Source: Torreya grandis
Lineage: Eukaryota; Streptophyta; Pinopsida; Cupressales; Taxaceae
Reading direction: 5' to 3'
Assembly: GCA_037957365.1 (NCBI GenBank)
Contig: JARHVA010003187.1
Coordinates: 1,036,001-1,100,000, forward strand
DNA: 64,000 bases
Shown here: positions 48,846-60,760 of the stretch, piece by piece
Numbering within the stretch: position 1 is the first letter of the stretch
Layout: the number at the start of each line of letters is the position of its first letter
The notes under the pieces: model-generated
Told to the model about the DNA's origin: nothing
Database searches by the model: none
Seen by the model: only the letters and a program-made list of their open reading frames with translations
Made by a program: the position numbers and the translations under genes

Positions 48846-50045
48846 TGTTTTATTATTTTTAAAATATTGGACTTATATTCCTAAATAATAAAGGGGTTGA
48901 GCAATGTAAATTAGTAAATAATTATATAGGAATTAACCTACTGATTTATGTAAATAGATTTTACTTTTGTATTTTCTAAATATAGTAGGAAATGAGAGAT
49001 TAGAACTTGGCTTATCCTAGTAGATTTAGACTGAGACAAGGTCTAATACTGGAGGATCAGGACTGAGAAATAGTCACAAATAGATAATTGGACTTCATTT
49101 TTATATTAGATAGGAGCACCAAAAATAGGATATCCTATTGCCTTGCATTATAGTCCTATTCTGATGATGTTATACTGAGGCTAAAAGATTTCTAGGTTCT
49201 ATTTGAAATGCTTGTGTTACCCTGTCACTAAAATTTCAAGGTGTGGGACCTCATGTAGATATATGTGTGCCTTTTTTATATTCAAAACCCTTAGGAGCTC
49301 CTAGTGCTTGAACTTGAATTCAAACTTGTGAAAGAGAGAGAATGGGTTAGTGTATAAGGGATACATTGTATTCACTTCACACCCCATGTGTGGGCACGTT
49401 GCCTAAATACCAATACTCTGAAGAGGGATCAAACTAATATAGTTCTCCCATAAAAGTGCTTTGTGAAATTTGTGTATGATCAATGCAACTAGAATGTGAA
49501 ATTGGATGTGCTTCAATTAGTTATGGACTGGTGTAATGACTTGAATAAGATTTGAATAATATTGAAAGGTTGTATGTAAATAATGAGGAGTGCTTGAGTC
49601 TACTTGATTGTATTCTTGCATCTCTCTTTTAAATGAGTTTCCACCCTTCTAAATGGAATTTGAATGGTATTTTATAGGCGAATTAATGATCATGGGTTAA
49701 ATGAATTCATGTTAGGCTGACAAGGAAAAGGATAAGGATCCAAAATAATCTGACCATTAGAGGCCAAAATGAACTTGGACAACACCACCAAAAATAGGGC
49801 ACCCTAGGTTCCATCACTCCTGTCTTATTTGGGTACTATTTTCCTAAGGGGATGAGACCTAAGGGGTGGTTCTGGGCTTGAAAGGGTTGCCTAGGTTTGA
49901 AAGGGCTATGTCTGGAAAGCTATGAATGACTAGGAATCAGTGAAAGAAGTAACCTAGAAGGGTTGTGTGAGCCAATAAGAGGACCTATGGATTAGGTGTC
50001 TTAGCCATACTGAAGTTGTATAATTTCACATTTTACATGACTACA
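48846..50045 (-). repeat. Gypsy-2 5' LTR
   Basis: 1200 bases, homologous to 41708-42911, followed by the CCTTG target duplication. Confidence 0.9.
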
Positions 50046-53000
50046 CCTTGTGACCATATACAAATAGGAGACCTCAACCCCATATAGATAGATGGGGTTG
50101 AGTAGTTTTTTATCACCACCTACTTAGGGGGGCCAAAGACCTACTATATATAGTTGGGGGAGAGGTCCTATCTATATCCATTGATGTAGAGCTATATCAA
50201 CTTCTATACCAAACTCTGCCTATATCCCTTCCTTTCAAGGTTCTCCTTCATCCATTCATAATTAATTCCCTTAGTCATTTTGTCAATAATAATAATGATA
50301 ATATTAGTCAAATCAATCCTTATATCTTCTTATCACACTCTCTTTACATCCTTGGTCTTGTCACTAACTCAAACTCTCTATCTACTTACCCCTCACATAC
50401 ACTTTTCTAGCTTTACCTTCTACTAGGCACGTTTTTTGGTAAAGCTCCTTGTCTAGGCCTTAACCCTTCTCCCTTAACCCTTCTATAGGCCTAACACTAG
50501 ATCACAACCTCATTTACATACTTTTCCATACTTGAAAATCCTAAAACCACCTCCATTAGTGAGAAGACATCAAATAATGTAAGATTACAAGTTTTTGTAA
50601 TTTTTCAACTGTTAAATCTCATTTTATACACTAAACCCTAAAATCAGGGTTTCTAGGCCATTACCAAGACCGAGAGCACACTAAAGGGGATAACTTTTAT
50701 TTTAGTAGGTTGCAAAACCCCAAAACTTTTTCATTAGGTCTATACTAACCTTATACAAATTTCTCATTTAGAAAGCAAGTTTTGAAATTCCACAATCAAT
50801 TGCAAACTCAAAACACTCAGTTTACAACCTTACTTATGCACATAGGAAAATAGGGTACAGGGTTATTTGCCTTTCCTTTAACTTCCAATATCTTCAAAAC
50901 CTAATATCAGATTCCATATACTTCCATTGACTATATTATAACCCTTACAATCTCAATGGAATCCCAAACTAGTTTTAACATAATATAACTCAGTCCTTTG
51001 ATTGTATGTTACCCTTTAGAAAATAGGGTACTCAGGGATTGTTTCCTCTTTTAATGTCAAAGCACTATAAACCTATATAAAGATAATCTACCCCTTTCTA
51101 TGATCATTCAACATCATTATTTAAACTCCTTAGAATCTAACATTTGACTTATCAATTACACACCAACTAGACTAACTTAGACCCATGGAAAACCTATTTG
51201 AACTCAAATTCAAATTTAAACATTTTTAAGACACATTTTAGACCTTATATTGGAATTCCAAGATGCCCTTGCATTCAATCACTCAATTTCACAAAATCCA
51301 CTCAAAAATCCTCCTTCATTGTCTTTTCATTCTCCCTCTTGAAACTAACATTTCTTGCCTTTAGTGTGGTGTTACAAGTCACATGTTGCACATATCCACT
51401 TGTTACATTCATGCTTCTTGTGACCTCATTAGATTTTTTCATATCTTATGCAAGAATATGTTTGTTATCAACTTGTTTAATCAATAAATTGCCCAAGTTA
51501 TTAATTATTAGGTTGTTTGTTTAGCTGATGACTAGGGTGGACACTCCTCCATCATTACTAGTTGAGACATACTCGAGCATTACTATTGCAATGTCATCTG
51601 CATAGGCACTCACCAAGGTATGTATATTCACTTGTAATTTTTAATTATAATTTAGTACTTTTGTGTTAGTAATTTTACTATATACTCTAGAAAATATAAA
51701 TTATATGCATGAATGTATTGTGCATGCAAGGTTGTTATATGACATTTGATAATCTGATTCGTATGACTACTATGATAGCTCCTCATATTTCTTCATCATT
51801 TGACATGTTCATGCAGTTGAACCTGGCAATGACCTAGTCAAGCATCAATGGCAAATTAAGGACCATGAGATTGCAGCAAGTGAATGTTTAAATTATTTTT
51901 TTATTATAGTTTAAAACATGAGTTTCTTAACTTGGTTTCATGTATACTTGTTAATTTTATAATAATTTTTGTATTTGAACAAGTTAAACTACAAGTGAGC
52001 TATGAGCATAGTACCTGTAGTCAAACCTTAGAGTAATCAAAGGCATTCAAGATATCTCCATCTACAAGAAAGGTATCTAAAGGAGAGTCTTCTTTGAAGA
52101 AGGAAAAGAGCAGGAGACTATTTGATGATTAATATGTTGTAGATGATGTACTTTTTTATATGCCTATATGGCAATGTACGCATTTTTGCCATTGTACATA
52201 TGTATATAATGTATTTACTTGACCTTAGATACTATTTGTTAGACATGATGTAATTTTTTGTATGCCTCTATGGTAATTCATGTATTATTGGCATTGTATG
52301 CCTATAAATGACATTCATACATGGCATTCTTATTTTGTACATGAATATTTAAGAAAACCAATAAAGTAAATCTTGTTTGAATCACTTGCGTTCAGAGTAT
52401 TATAAATTATTGGTTTTGAAGTATTCTTAAAGATTACAAATGTTATGAGATTGAGAATAACTTGTTATGATAATGTTGTAAATCAGACCCTTATAATAAA
52501 TTAAGAATACCATTATGATTTCTCAAGACATTATAAGGGAATTGATAGGTACACTCTATTCTTTTTCATGTTTGTGTCAAATTTCATAGCCCAACTCCAC
52601 TGCTAACTATCACTTACTTCATTAACCTACCTTCATTTAGGCCTAATTAGCCTTTTCCAAACCCTCAGTCCTATAATCTATACACATCCATATAATTTCA
52701 GGCTAAAACCTTTTGATTCAACTTGTACATGTATAGGAGAGCAAGATTACAAAGTTTCATTAAATTCCCATGGTTAAATCTCTCAAAAATGCCTGAAGCT
52801 TGCTAATCTAAGGTTTACCATGCCCTATACATACTCTCCAAATGACCAATTTGACCTTCCCACTGATCCTCTTTTGTTTAAAACATACTCATGACATCTA
52901 AAACATCTCATAACACCTTTCCAGTAATGAAAAAACCAACTTTGCCTTTATGCCTTTAAGACTGTCTGTGGGGATTTGAGTCTGCCTGTGAGGATTACAT

Positions 53001-53289
53001 GAAGTTTGGAGTGTGAACAGCCTTTAAAGGTGTTTAATATGTTTTAAAAAATCCTACCATACTTCTCAAATACTTCTCTAAGCTTGGAACCCTCAAACAC
53101 ACCTTAAAACTCCAAAAATTATGGCTACATGAATAATGACCATTATGAGACATGGAGGGGACTGTGACAAAATAAAGATCACTTAAACTTGTCATATAAA
53201 ATTTAAAATATAATATATGGGTATATTAGGTCATCAATACCAATCTTACTAAGTTTTAGGTTATTTGGATATGTACTTTGTCTTATAGA
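50046..53289. other. Spacer with a possible gene end
   Basis: Contains a perfect hairpin at 50073-50102. + strand pieces at about 51525-51595 (DTPPSLLVETYSSITIAMSS), 51815-51885 (EPGNDLVKHQWQIKDHEIAA) and 52020-52130 (FKISPSTRKVSKGESSLKKE) look like small exons ending in a stop near 52130, but no family is recognised. The rest is AT-rich without visible features. Confidence 0.4.
50073..50102. repeat. Perfect inverted repeat
   Basis: CTCAACCCCAT and its exact complement ATGGGGTTGAG separated by eight bases (ATAGATAG). It lies 23 bases past the target duplication of Gypsy-2. Confidence 0.85.
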
Positions 53290-55700
53290 CCCTTTTTACT
53301 TCCAACTATCAACTAGTAACTTTGCCTCCGAGACTGGTAGGTGAAAATACACCACTTTGAATGTGTATATATAGGAAAATTAAATGTGTTCCAACTATAT
53401 TGACACCCACTTCCACCTACAAGTTAATTTTCACTATTGTTTTGGAGCATGAAGACACTGACAATAAATGTTGTTAAGGTTGAAGCTATGGTCTGAGAAC
53501 TCAATTTTTAGTGCTTGTTAGCTAAAAAGTGGCACCACCAATACATTCATATGGGATAATAACATCTAGTACCAGGTTTTTGGCCTCTCATCTAGCCTGG
53601 ATGACAAACCCATGACCCATTCTGGGCTCAATATCACCCTTCCCAATACATGGAAGATGCTAATTTTTAGCCTAACTTCAAGCATACATAAAACAAAAAC
53701 TATAAGTCATATGGAGGAACCATAAGATTTATCATGTGAATGGAAAAATATTATATTTACACCTTTAGTCTATTCTAAATCACTTCTAATAGAAATCTAT
53801 GGTAGAAGTTACAATAAAGGGTCCTAAAATGCAAATTTTTGATAGTGAAGAGACAACTTCTTGACCTCTAACTAGCAACTTTACCTCCAGGACTAATAGG
53901 TGCAAATCCAAAGCTTCATATGCATATATATAGGCAAATTAAATTTTTTTAAATGACCATGACATACAATTCCACCTGTAAATGCATTTTCACTATTGTT
54001 TCAGAGCATAGAAACACTGACAACAAATATTATCAAGGTTGAAACTACAGTCTAAGAACTCAGTTTTTGGTGCTTGTTGGCTGAAAAATGGAACTACCAA
54101 CACATTTAAAGTAGTGAATAATATCCAATACTAGTTTCTTGGCCTCCCATCTATCCTGAATGACAAACCCACCACCCATTTCGGGTTCAAGAACACCCTT
54201 CCCAATACAAGAAAGATGTTGATTTGTAGCCTAACTCAGGCATGCATAAAATGAAAACTATAAGTCATATGGAGGTATTGTAAGATCCCTCATGTGCATT
54301 TAAAATTACTATAATTTCACCCCAAAATTATTATAAATAAACTCTAAGATAAATCCATGGTAGAAGTTGCAGTAAAGGGTCCTAAAATGCAAATTTTTGG
54401 TAGTGAAGAGATAACTTCTTGACCTCCAACTAGCAATTTTGCCTTTGGGACTAGCAAGTGTAAATTCAAAACACATATATATAGGAAAATTACATGTGGT
54501 CCAAATATCGTGACACCCACTTCTACTTGGAAGTGCATTTTCACTACTGTTACGGAGCATGAAAACACCAACAACAAATATTGTCAAGGTTGAAGCTATG
54601 GTCTGAGAACTCTATTTTTGATGCTTGTTGGCTGAAAACTAGAACTCCTAACATGTTTTTAGGGGTGAATAACATCAAAGACCTTATTTTTGGCCTCTGA
54701 TCTGTATTGAATGACAAACCCACCACCCATTTTGAGCTCAAAAATGCCTTTCCCAATACAAGAAAGATGTTGATTTTTAGCCTAACTTTAGGCATGCATA
54801 AAATGAAAAGTGTAAGTTATATTTAGGAATAATAAGATCCCTCATATTCATGGGAACATCCTATAATTTCACCCTGAATATATTATGAATCACCTCTAAG
54901 ATTTATATGTGGCAAAAGTTGTAGTAAAGGGTCCTAAAATGCAAATTTTTGGGAGTGAAGAGATAACTTCTTGACCTCTAACTAGCAACTTTACCTCTAG
55001 GACTAGTAGGTGCAAATCCACCACTTCAAACATGTCTATATAGGCAAATTACATGTTTTCTAACTATCATGACATCCACTTCCACTCACAAGTGCATTTT
55101 CACTATTGTTCTAGAACACGAAAACACTAACAACAAATATTGTCAAGGTTGAAGCTACAGTCCAAAAACTTAATTTTTGGTGCTTGTTGGCTAAAAACTA
55201 GAACTACCAACACGTCTGGAGGGTTTAATAACATCTAGGACCAAGTTCTTGGCCTCCCATCTAGCCTGAACAATAAATCCACCACCCATTTCGAGCTCAA
55301 GAGTGCCCTTCCCAATACAAGAAAGATGTTGATTTTTAGCCTAACTTCAGACATGCATAAAAAAAGAAATATAAGTCATATGGAAGAACCGTAAGATCCC
55401 TCTTTTTCATGGAAAATTTATCTAATTACACCCTTAATCTATTATAAATCATCTGTAAGAGTAATATGTGGTATAAGTTGCAGTAAAGGGTCCTAAAATG
55501 CAAATTTTTGGCAGTGAAGAGATAATTTCTTGACCTCCAACTAGCAACTTTGCCTTCGATACTGGCAAGTGCAAATCCACTTCTTTGAATGCATCTATAT
55601 ATTAAAATTACATGCTTTTTAACCACCATGACACCCACTTCCACCCACAAGTGAATTTTCACTATTATTCCAGGGGATGGAAACACTGATAACAAATGTG
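53290..55700. repeat. Tandem array of a ~555-bp unit
   Basis: The landmark CCTC(C/T)AACTAGCAACTTT recurs at about 53299, 53875, 54423, 54975 and 55534 (spacings 576, 548, 552, 559). Each unit shares GACACCCACTTCCAC, TTTTCACTATTG, GTCAAGGTTGAAGCTA, TTCCCAATACA, CATGCATAAAA and GGGTCCTAAAATGCAAATTT. There are four full units and a partial fifth. Open frames on the minus strand (54309-54587, 54550-54795, 55426-55740) recur once per unit but are not kept open in all units, so I do not call genes. Confidence 0.9.
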
Positions 55701-56169
55701 TTTGGAAGGTTACAAGGAGAAATAAACTTGTCATGAACAAATGTTCAGGAGTGAATAAATGCTAAGTAATTTTAGTAAGCTTTTCTTAGCTTCAATAATA
55801 TGAAATTATTTATTAATTGTATTAATCGTGTGAAGGTGGAAGCTGATTTGACACCACTACCCTACAAAAAATGTTACTAAGTAATTAAAGATGAAAGTTA
55901 TGCATGTACTACCTATAAAATCAAAAACATTTGGTAAAATTGATTACATCTACAATTTACAAGTCAACATACCTATGCATTTTAATCCAATGAACTACTT
56001 GGATTTGGTCTAATCTTGATAGTATCAATAATAGTCTCATGGTCTAACTGATGAACTTTCCATAGATTCTTGTTTCGTGGCCTCCCATGATATTTTTGTA
56101 ATTGAATATTTGTGACAAGAACCAAATTTGAATAGTGTAGATTCCTCTTGTGAGTTTCAAATTATTCAA
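55701..56169. other. Spacer
   Basis: AT-rich sequence between the tandem array and the minus-strand pseudogene. Nothing recognised. Confidence 0.5.
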
Positions 56170-59056
56170 ATAACCATACATTTGAATTTTTTTTTAGGAT
56201 ATCATCGAAGCCAAGTTCCATTGACTACCATAGACCCAGTAGGATAATCAATGTTTTTTTCATCTACAACCAGGGATGTTAGTTTTTTCTTTCCATCTAC
56301 ACACCAACATAAGTAGTAGTTTGTTCCCTCTTCATTGTCCTCATCTACAATAACTTCAAAAACATGGTCTGCATAATATAAAAAAAAATTTAATGACATT
56401 ATGAAGATAGATTATGAGAATAAATAGTACATAAAAATTAATCAACTACCTAGCCGTACTAGATTGGATATATGGTCAAAGTGATGTGAGGATGCCATGT
56501 TAGTAAGTTGCAATACTGGTGGACCTTGATATGTGTTGATTGGAATTAGAGGTTTAGAACTCCATTCATCCACCCACTCTTGTGACTCACACTCATTCCA
56601 AATAAATTCAATGCATGTAGAATAAAAGCATGCCAATTATCATGTATGAATAGTCCAAGAACCTGTATTTGAGCTATGAAATGAGTGGATATCACTTGAA
56701 CATGTTAGAGTCATATAGTCCTCATAGTTTTCCATGTCCTTTTATTTCATTAACTAAAAATTTCTAAGAATGGTAGAATTTACTTGACCACCTTGACATA
56801 TGTTCTCATTACACTAGTCAACCACAATTTTTGTGTTAATCAAATTAGCAACATTTCCATATTTTAAATCCTCCCTTGTAATGGCTCTTTTTGTACATGC
56901 TCCAGCACCATCATGCTCCCTTTTTCCATGGCTAGCCTCAGTGAAACTCCAAATATGTTATACAACAGTGGTAACATGCATCCTACTCAATTCTTGAAAT
57001 GTGATGTGCAATTGTCTAACCGAATGTAATGTCATTTGAAATTAATGTTCCTTTGATTCAACTGTCTATAGAACTTATCAAAACAACCTTGCACATACTC
57101 TATACAGTGTGATCAGTTGTCACTAATATATAAATGGTACTCCCTTAATATTTTTTGATCTTCCTTTACACTATCGAGTGCATGCATGAATGTTATATGC
57201 ATGAATATGGTGATTTATGTTGAGTTTTAATACGACGATTGAACTTCTATTTGTGGTTTGAATGTGCAATTTTTTGCAAAGTTGACTACTTAAATAATAA
57301 AATAAAGTGAAAATGTGTCCTTGTTTAGATTGAAATGTTCATCCAACCATTTATCCCTATGTGTGTGCCTTGCATACTCATAAAAACTTTTCTCCATGAA
57401 TTCAACCATAAATTTTGAAATAGGTATCTCTTTCGTAACAAGATCACACCTTTTAGATTCTTTGCCATCTTTTACTTGATAAGTCATAGATTTGTATTTA
57501 CTCAAACCAACTAATTCCTATCCAATTGCATTTGTACAATCTTCATGGATACATTTTTTCAATTTTCGAAATCCATCACAAATGTTGCAATTTCCATCCA
57601 AACATGCTTTCTTATAAAAGAATTGTCCATCTGGTCTTTCACAGAAAATATTTGAAATAAATTCCCTGGCTGATTTTGGGGGAATTTCTATGCCACACTC
57701 CTAAAAAATGTTAGTAGTATACAAAGGACAATGAATATGGTGAAAAACATCATAGTGCATTGAAAATTCAACATGTTACCTACAACAAGTGGTGCATGTG
57801 TGATTTATTTTTACATAAAAAGGTTTGGCCATCTCAATAAGTCTTTGACTAATAACAATTTGTGGATTTTTTTCTAACAACACAGAGTACAATTATGTTT
57901 GAGTCATATCCAATAAATGTTTTAGATTTTATTCAAGATTACGAGAACCAACTCTTCTTTTCACTACATCTCTTGCATTAGGTAAAATTCTTGTATTATC
58001 TTTCCAAAATTGTGCAAGTAAGTCTTTCAAAGCATTGGCTATAGCCTTATCCTTTTGTGGAAGTCTACCAGAGAATGCCCAGAGCTCTTTCATATTGGGT
58101 TCATTAAGTCTTTCACGTCATTCAATTGCTTTCATTAATGCTTTTCTATTTATATCAATTTTTTGACTTGTTTTTGAAATCAATCATTTTTCCCCTATTT
58201 TAGCACTTACTACATAAGTTGTCATTATAATCTTTGTTGCATGATTTTGGGCCTACAATATGATATGCATCATGTAGATTTTTAATAATTTCATCATTTT
58301 CATTATCCATGTTAGATGTTCTTAGTCCTAATGTGTATATTATAGGTCTCATCTTAACCAATTTTATTAATGAAAAAAACAATTAACATCTTTGACTATC
58401 ATACTCCAAATTATGAAATAAACTATCCCAAATTTATTGAGCCAATCTTCTTGAATGGAAGTTAGACATTTTTTTATGCATTAGTTTTAAAATATTTTCA
58501 TCAACTTCAATTAATTACTTATATTTTCTATGCACAATTCCTAGAGGTGTTGTTATTAGTAGGATCCTTTCAGACGGTGTTTCAAAATCATTATATGTTT
58601 CCATGAAATTTTATTCATTGTTTGTTTCTTAATTATATGTTTTCATGAAATTTTCTTCATTTTTAATTTCATCATTATTCAAGTCCATTAATATTTCTTC
58701 ATTGTTTGTGGGTAAAGTATCATGAATAGGCTCTTCATCAACATAATCAAAAACTTTAAACTTTGAATGTGAATTTTTAATATTATTTAATTTTATATTA
58801 TCAAATTAATCATAATTTAATTAGTTGTTGTGAATTTCATCATAATTAAATTCATTATCATAAATTTCATCATTATTAGATTGATTATTATTAATTACCT
58901 CATTATCTAAGGCATTTGGCTCATCAGGGTTAGTGTTTATACCTTGCATGGAATGAATTGCTTGCATTTGTACCTTGTTTTTTCTCTCAACTCTTCTAAT
59001 TGCTCTAATGTTTTATTCTTCAAATTCTTCCTCCTTAAATGTGAAACAGAGCCCAT
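56170..59056 (-). pseudogene. Decayed multi-exon gene of unknown family
   Basis: Minus strand. Start candidate MGSVSHLRRKNLKNKTLEQL (59056 downward), an acidic Asn/Asp-rich section (DEIYDNEFNYDEIHNN-like, 58810-58890), LGLRTSNMDNENDEI, then LWAFSGRLPQKDKAIANALK (near 58080), ECGIEIPPKSAREFISNIF (57640-57700), a cysteine cluster KACLDGNCNICDGFRKLKKC, KESKRCDLVTKEIPISKFM, ARHTHRDKWLDEHFNLNKD (57310-57370), a HITFMHALDS segment, and WSFTEASHGKREHDGAGACT (56890-56960). Two C-terminal exons follow, 56449-56640 and 56170-56368, with donor CTAG|GTAGTT and acceptor TATGCAG; the last encodes FEVIVDEDNEEGTNYYLCWC. Stops and frame changes show decay. The histidine/aspartate motif HGKxxHDGAGA and Cys clusters hint at a nuclease or transposase-like enzyme, but I cannot name the family. 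Confidence 0.55.
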
Positions 59057-59339
59057 TTTGACAAAAGCAACCAAGACAGTACTTCAAGTGTGGGGTCTAA
59101 AAAAAATGCAACCAAGAAAGTATACAAAGTACGTAGAGTATGCAGGGAATACCTATGGGGATAGAAATATTGATTAGGGATAAAAATAGATGTTGAAAAT
59201 TGAGTTTTTGTTTGTACTCTAAGGAAATCGTATGTGTTACTATAATTTGTACATGTTCCTATAATGTGTATGTGTTCCTTGATGTATAGCCATATACTAT
59301 ACTAACAATCAAAAAGGATCATATTCAAGTATTTTTTCC
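59057..59339. other. Spacer upstream of the decayed gene
   Basis: AT-rich. It would hold the promoter of the minus-strand gene, but no TATA box at a convincing distance was identified. Confidence 0.4.
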
Positions 59340-59710
59340 ATTATAATACTATAATATGATGCAATAACACTCAATAAGACTATAATATGATGCATAAATC
59401 CTTAATAAGATGTAATAACACTATCATATGTTATAATAATGTTATCATATCATGCAATAAAGGTCAATATGATATAATAAGACTATCATATGATGCAATA
59501 AAACTCTCATGTGATACAATAAGACTATCATTAAATGTAATAAGACTATTATACGATGTAATAAATCTCTAATATGATGTAATTATGCTATCATATGATG
59601 CAATAAGGCTTAATATGATGAATAAATCCCCAATATGATACATAAATCTCCAATACACAATGTAATAAGACTCTTGATAAGGATATGAAGCAAAAGGACT
59701 AATGAATGAT
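59340..59710. repeat. Degenerate 21-bp minisatellite
   Basis: About 15 irregular units related to ACTATCATATGATGCAATAAG, most regular between 59460 and 59570, where the open frame reads a seven-residue repeat of the form YDxIxLS. A simple-sequence expansion, not a gene. Confidence 0.8.
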
Positions 59711-60359
59711 GCAATAAGGATAAATATGTAAGATGAAATGAACTAATTTTGCCCAAAATCCCATTATAGGTCCTTACAAAACTAGGTGAATAAGAAGTTC
59801 ATAAATTAGCACTAATCACATTCATGAGTTTATGAATTTGTGATGAAATCAAGAAACTTAGGGGTTATGTTTGTTATAAAATTATGATTTAGGGTTAGGG
59901 GTTTAGTGTAATGGGTTTGTACATGTGTATATCTCATGAAATTAGGGTTTAGGGGAACTGTACATGTTTAAGTGATAAAATTAGGGTTTACAATCAACAT
60001 GTCACAAAATATGACCTAATTTATCCTTTTTAATCACATCATAGACTCCAAATTAGGTTCAATGGGTTAAAAATGGCCACATTTGTATTTTTGATTAACT
60101 TAGGGTCATTTAAGTCATACATGTTACATCTAGATTATACAATTGATTGGGCCATGAATTTGGTTCAAGGGTTCAATTTTTCCCAAATCATACCCCTAAT
60201 TAAACCAATCAACTAATTAATTCAATTCATTATAGATAGAATCATACTTAATTTTGTCCCAAATCATGTATATATCATGATCTTATAGTTATGTCAAGAA
60301 TGGGTTCAAATTGGCCTCCCATGCCTCCTTGATTGAATTACCCATATAATTTAACCTTG

Positions 60360-60760
60360 TTGTGCCACATGTGTACCTCATACACTCAAAAGTGTTAAAA
60401 CTATCAAAGATGCATCAAGTCCTAGAAGTTTTAGAGTTGACAATGCCCCGAGAGGCCAATCTAATTACATATCACCATGTGTACCTTGTACATGCTTGAA
60501 AGTGTCAACATTGTTAGAGGTGTCAAGTCCTAGAAGTGTTAAAAAGCTCTATAAAATCCTTGTGAGGCCTAATCCAATTAGATATACATATACACATGTA
60601 TATATTGTATACACATATATTTGTGTTAGAGATCTAACTATCACTTGTCCTAGAAGCATCAAATTTATCAGAGCCTTAGGACACCTAATCTAGTAAAATA
60701 TTTCCACATGTGTAGGTCTAGTACACCTAGAAAAGTGTTAGAGTTATTAGATATGCACAT
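60360..60760. repeat. Degenerate tandem repeat of ~105-120 bp
   Basis: Four imperfect units marked by CA(C)CATGTGTACCT..TACAC, an AAGTGTTAGAGTT-like stretch and TCCTAGAAG at about 60368, 60473, 60592 and 60706. Strongly diverged. Confidence 0.6.

Larger units (their letters stand above)
41708..50045 (-). mobile_element. Gypsy-2: gag-protease-only LTR retrotransposon
   Basis: LTRs at 41708-42911 (1204 bases) and 48846-50045 (1200) start TGTTTTATTATTTT and end CATGACTACA. Perfect CCTTG target duplications at 41703-41707 and 50046-50050. On the minus strand a purine tract (GGAGGGGAAAA, 42912-42922) precedes the 3' LTR and TGGTAGACCCAAC (about 48831-48843) stands at the primer-site position; the tRNA is not identified. 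The 5.9-kb interior holds gag and protease relics at its 5' half and about 3 kb without coding motifs. No reverse transcriptase or integrase was found. Confidence 0.9.

Noticed and set aside
54309..55740. Minus-strand frames in the 555-bp array
   Set aside because: Not open in every unit; similarity between them is explained by DNA repeat conservation.
59888..59912. Telomere-like TTTAGGG/TTAGGGG stretch
   Set aside because: Only one plant-type unit plus near matches; too short to be an interstitial telomere.
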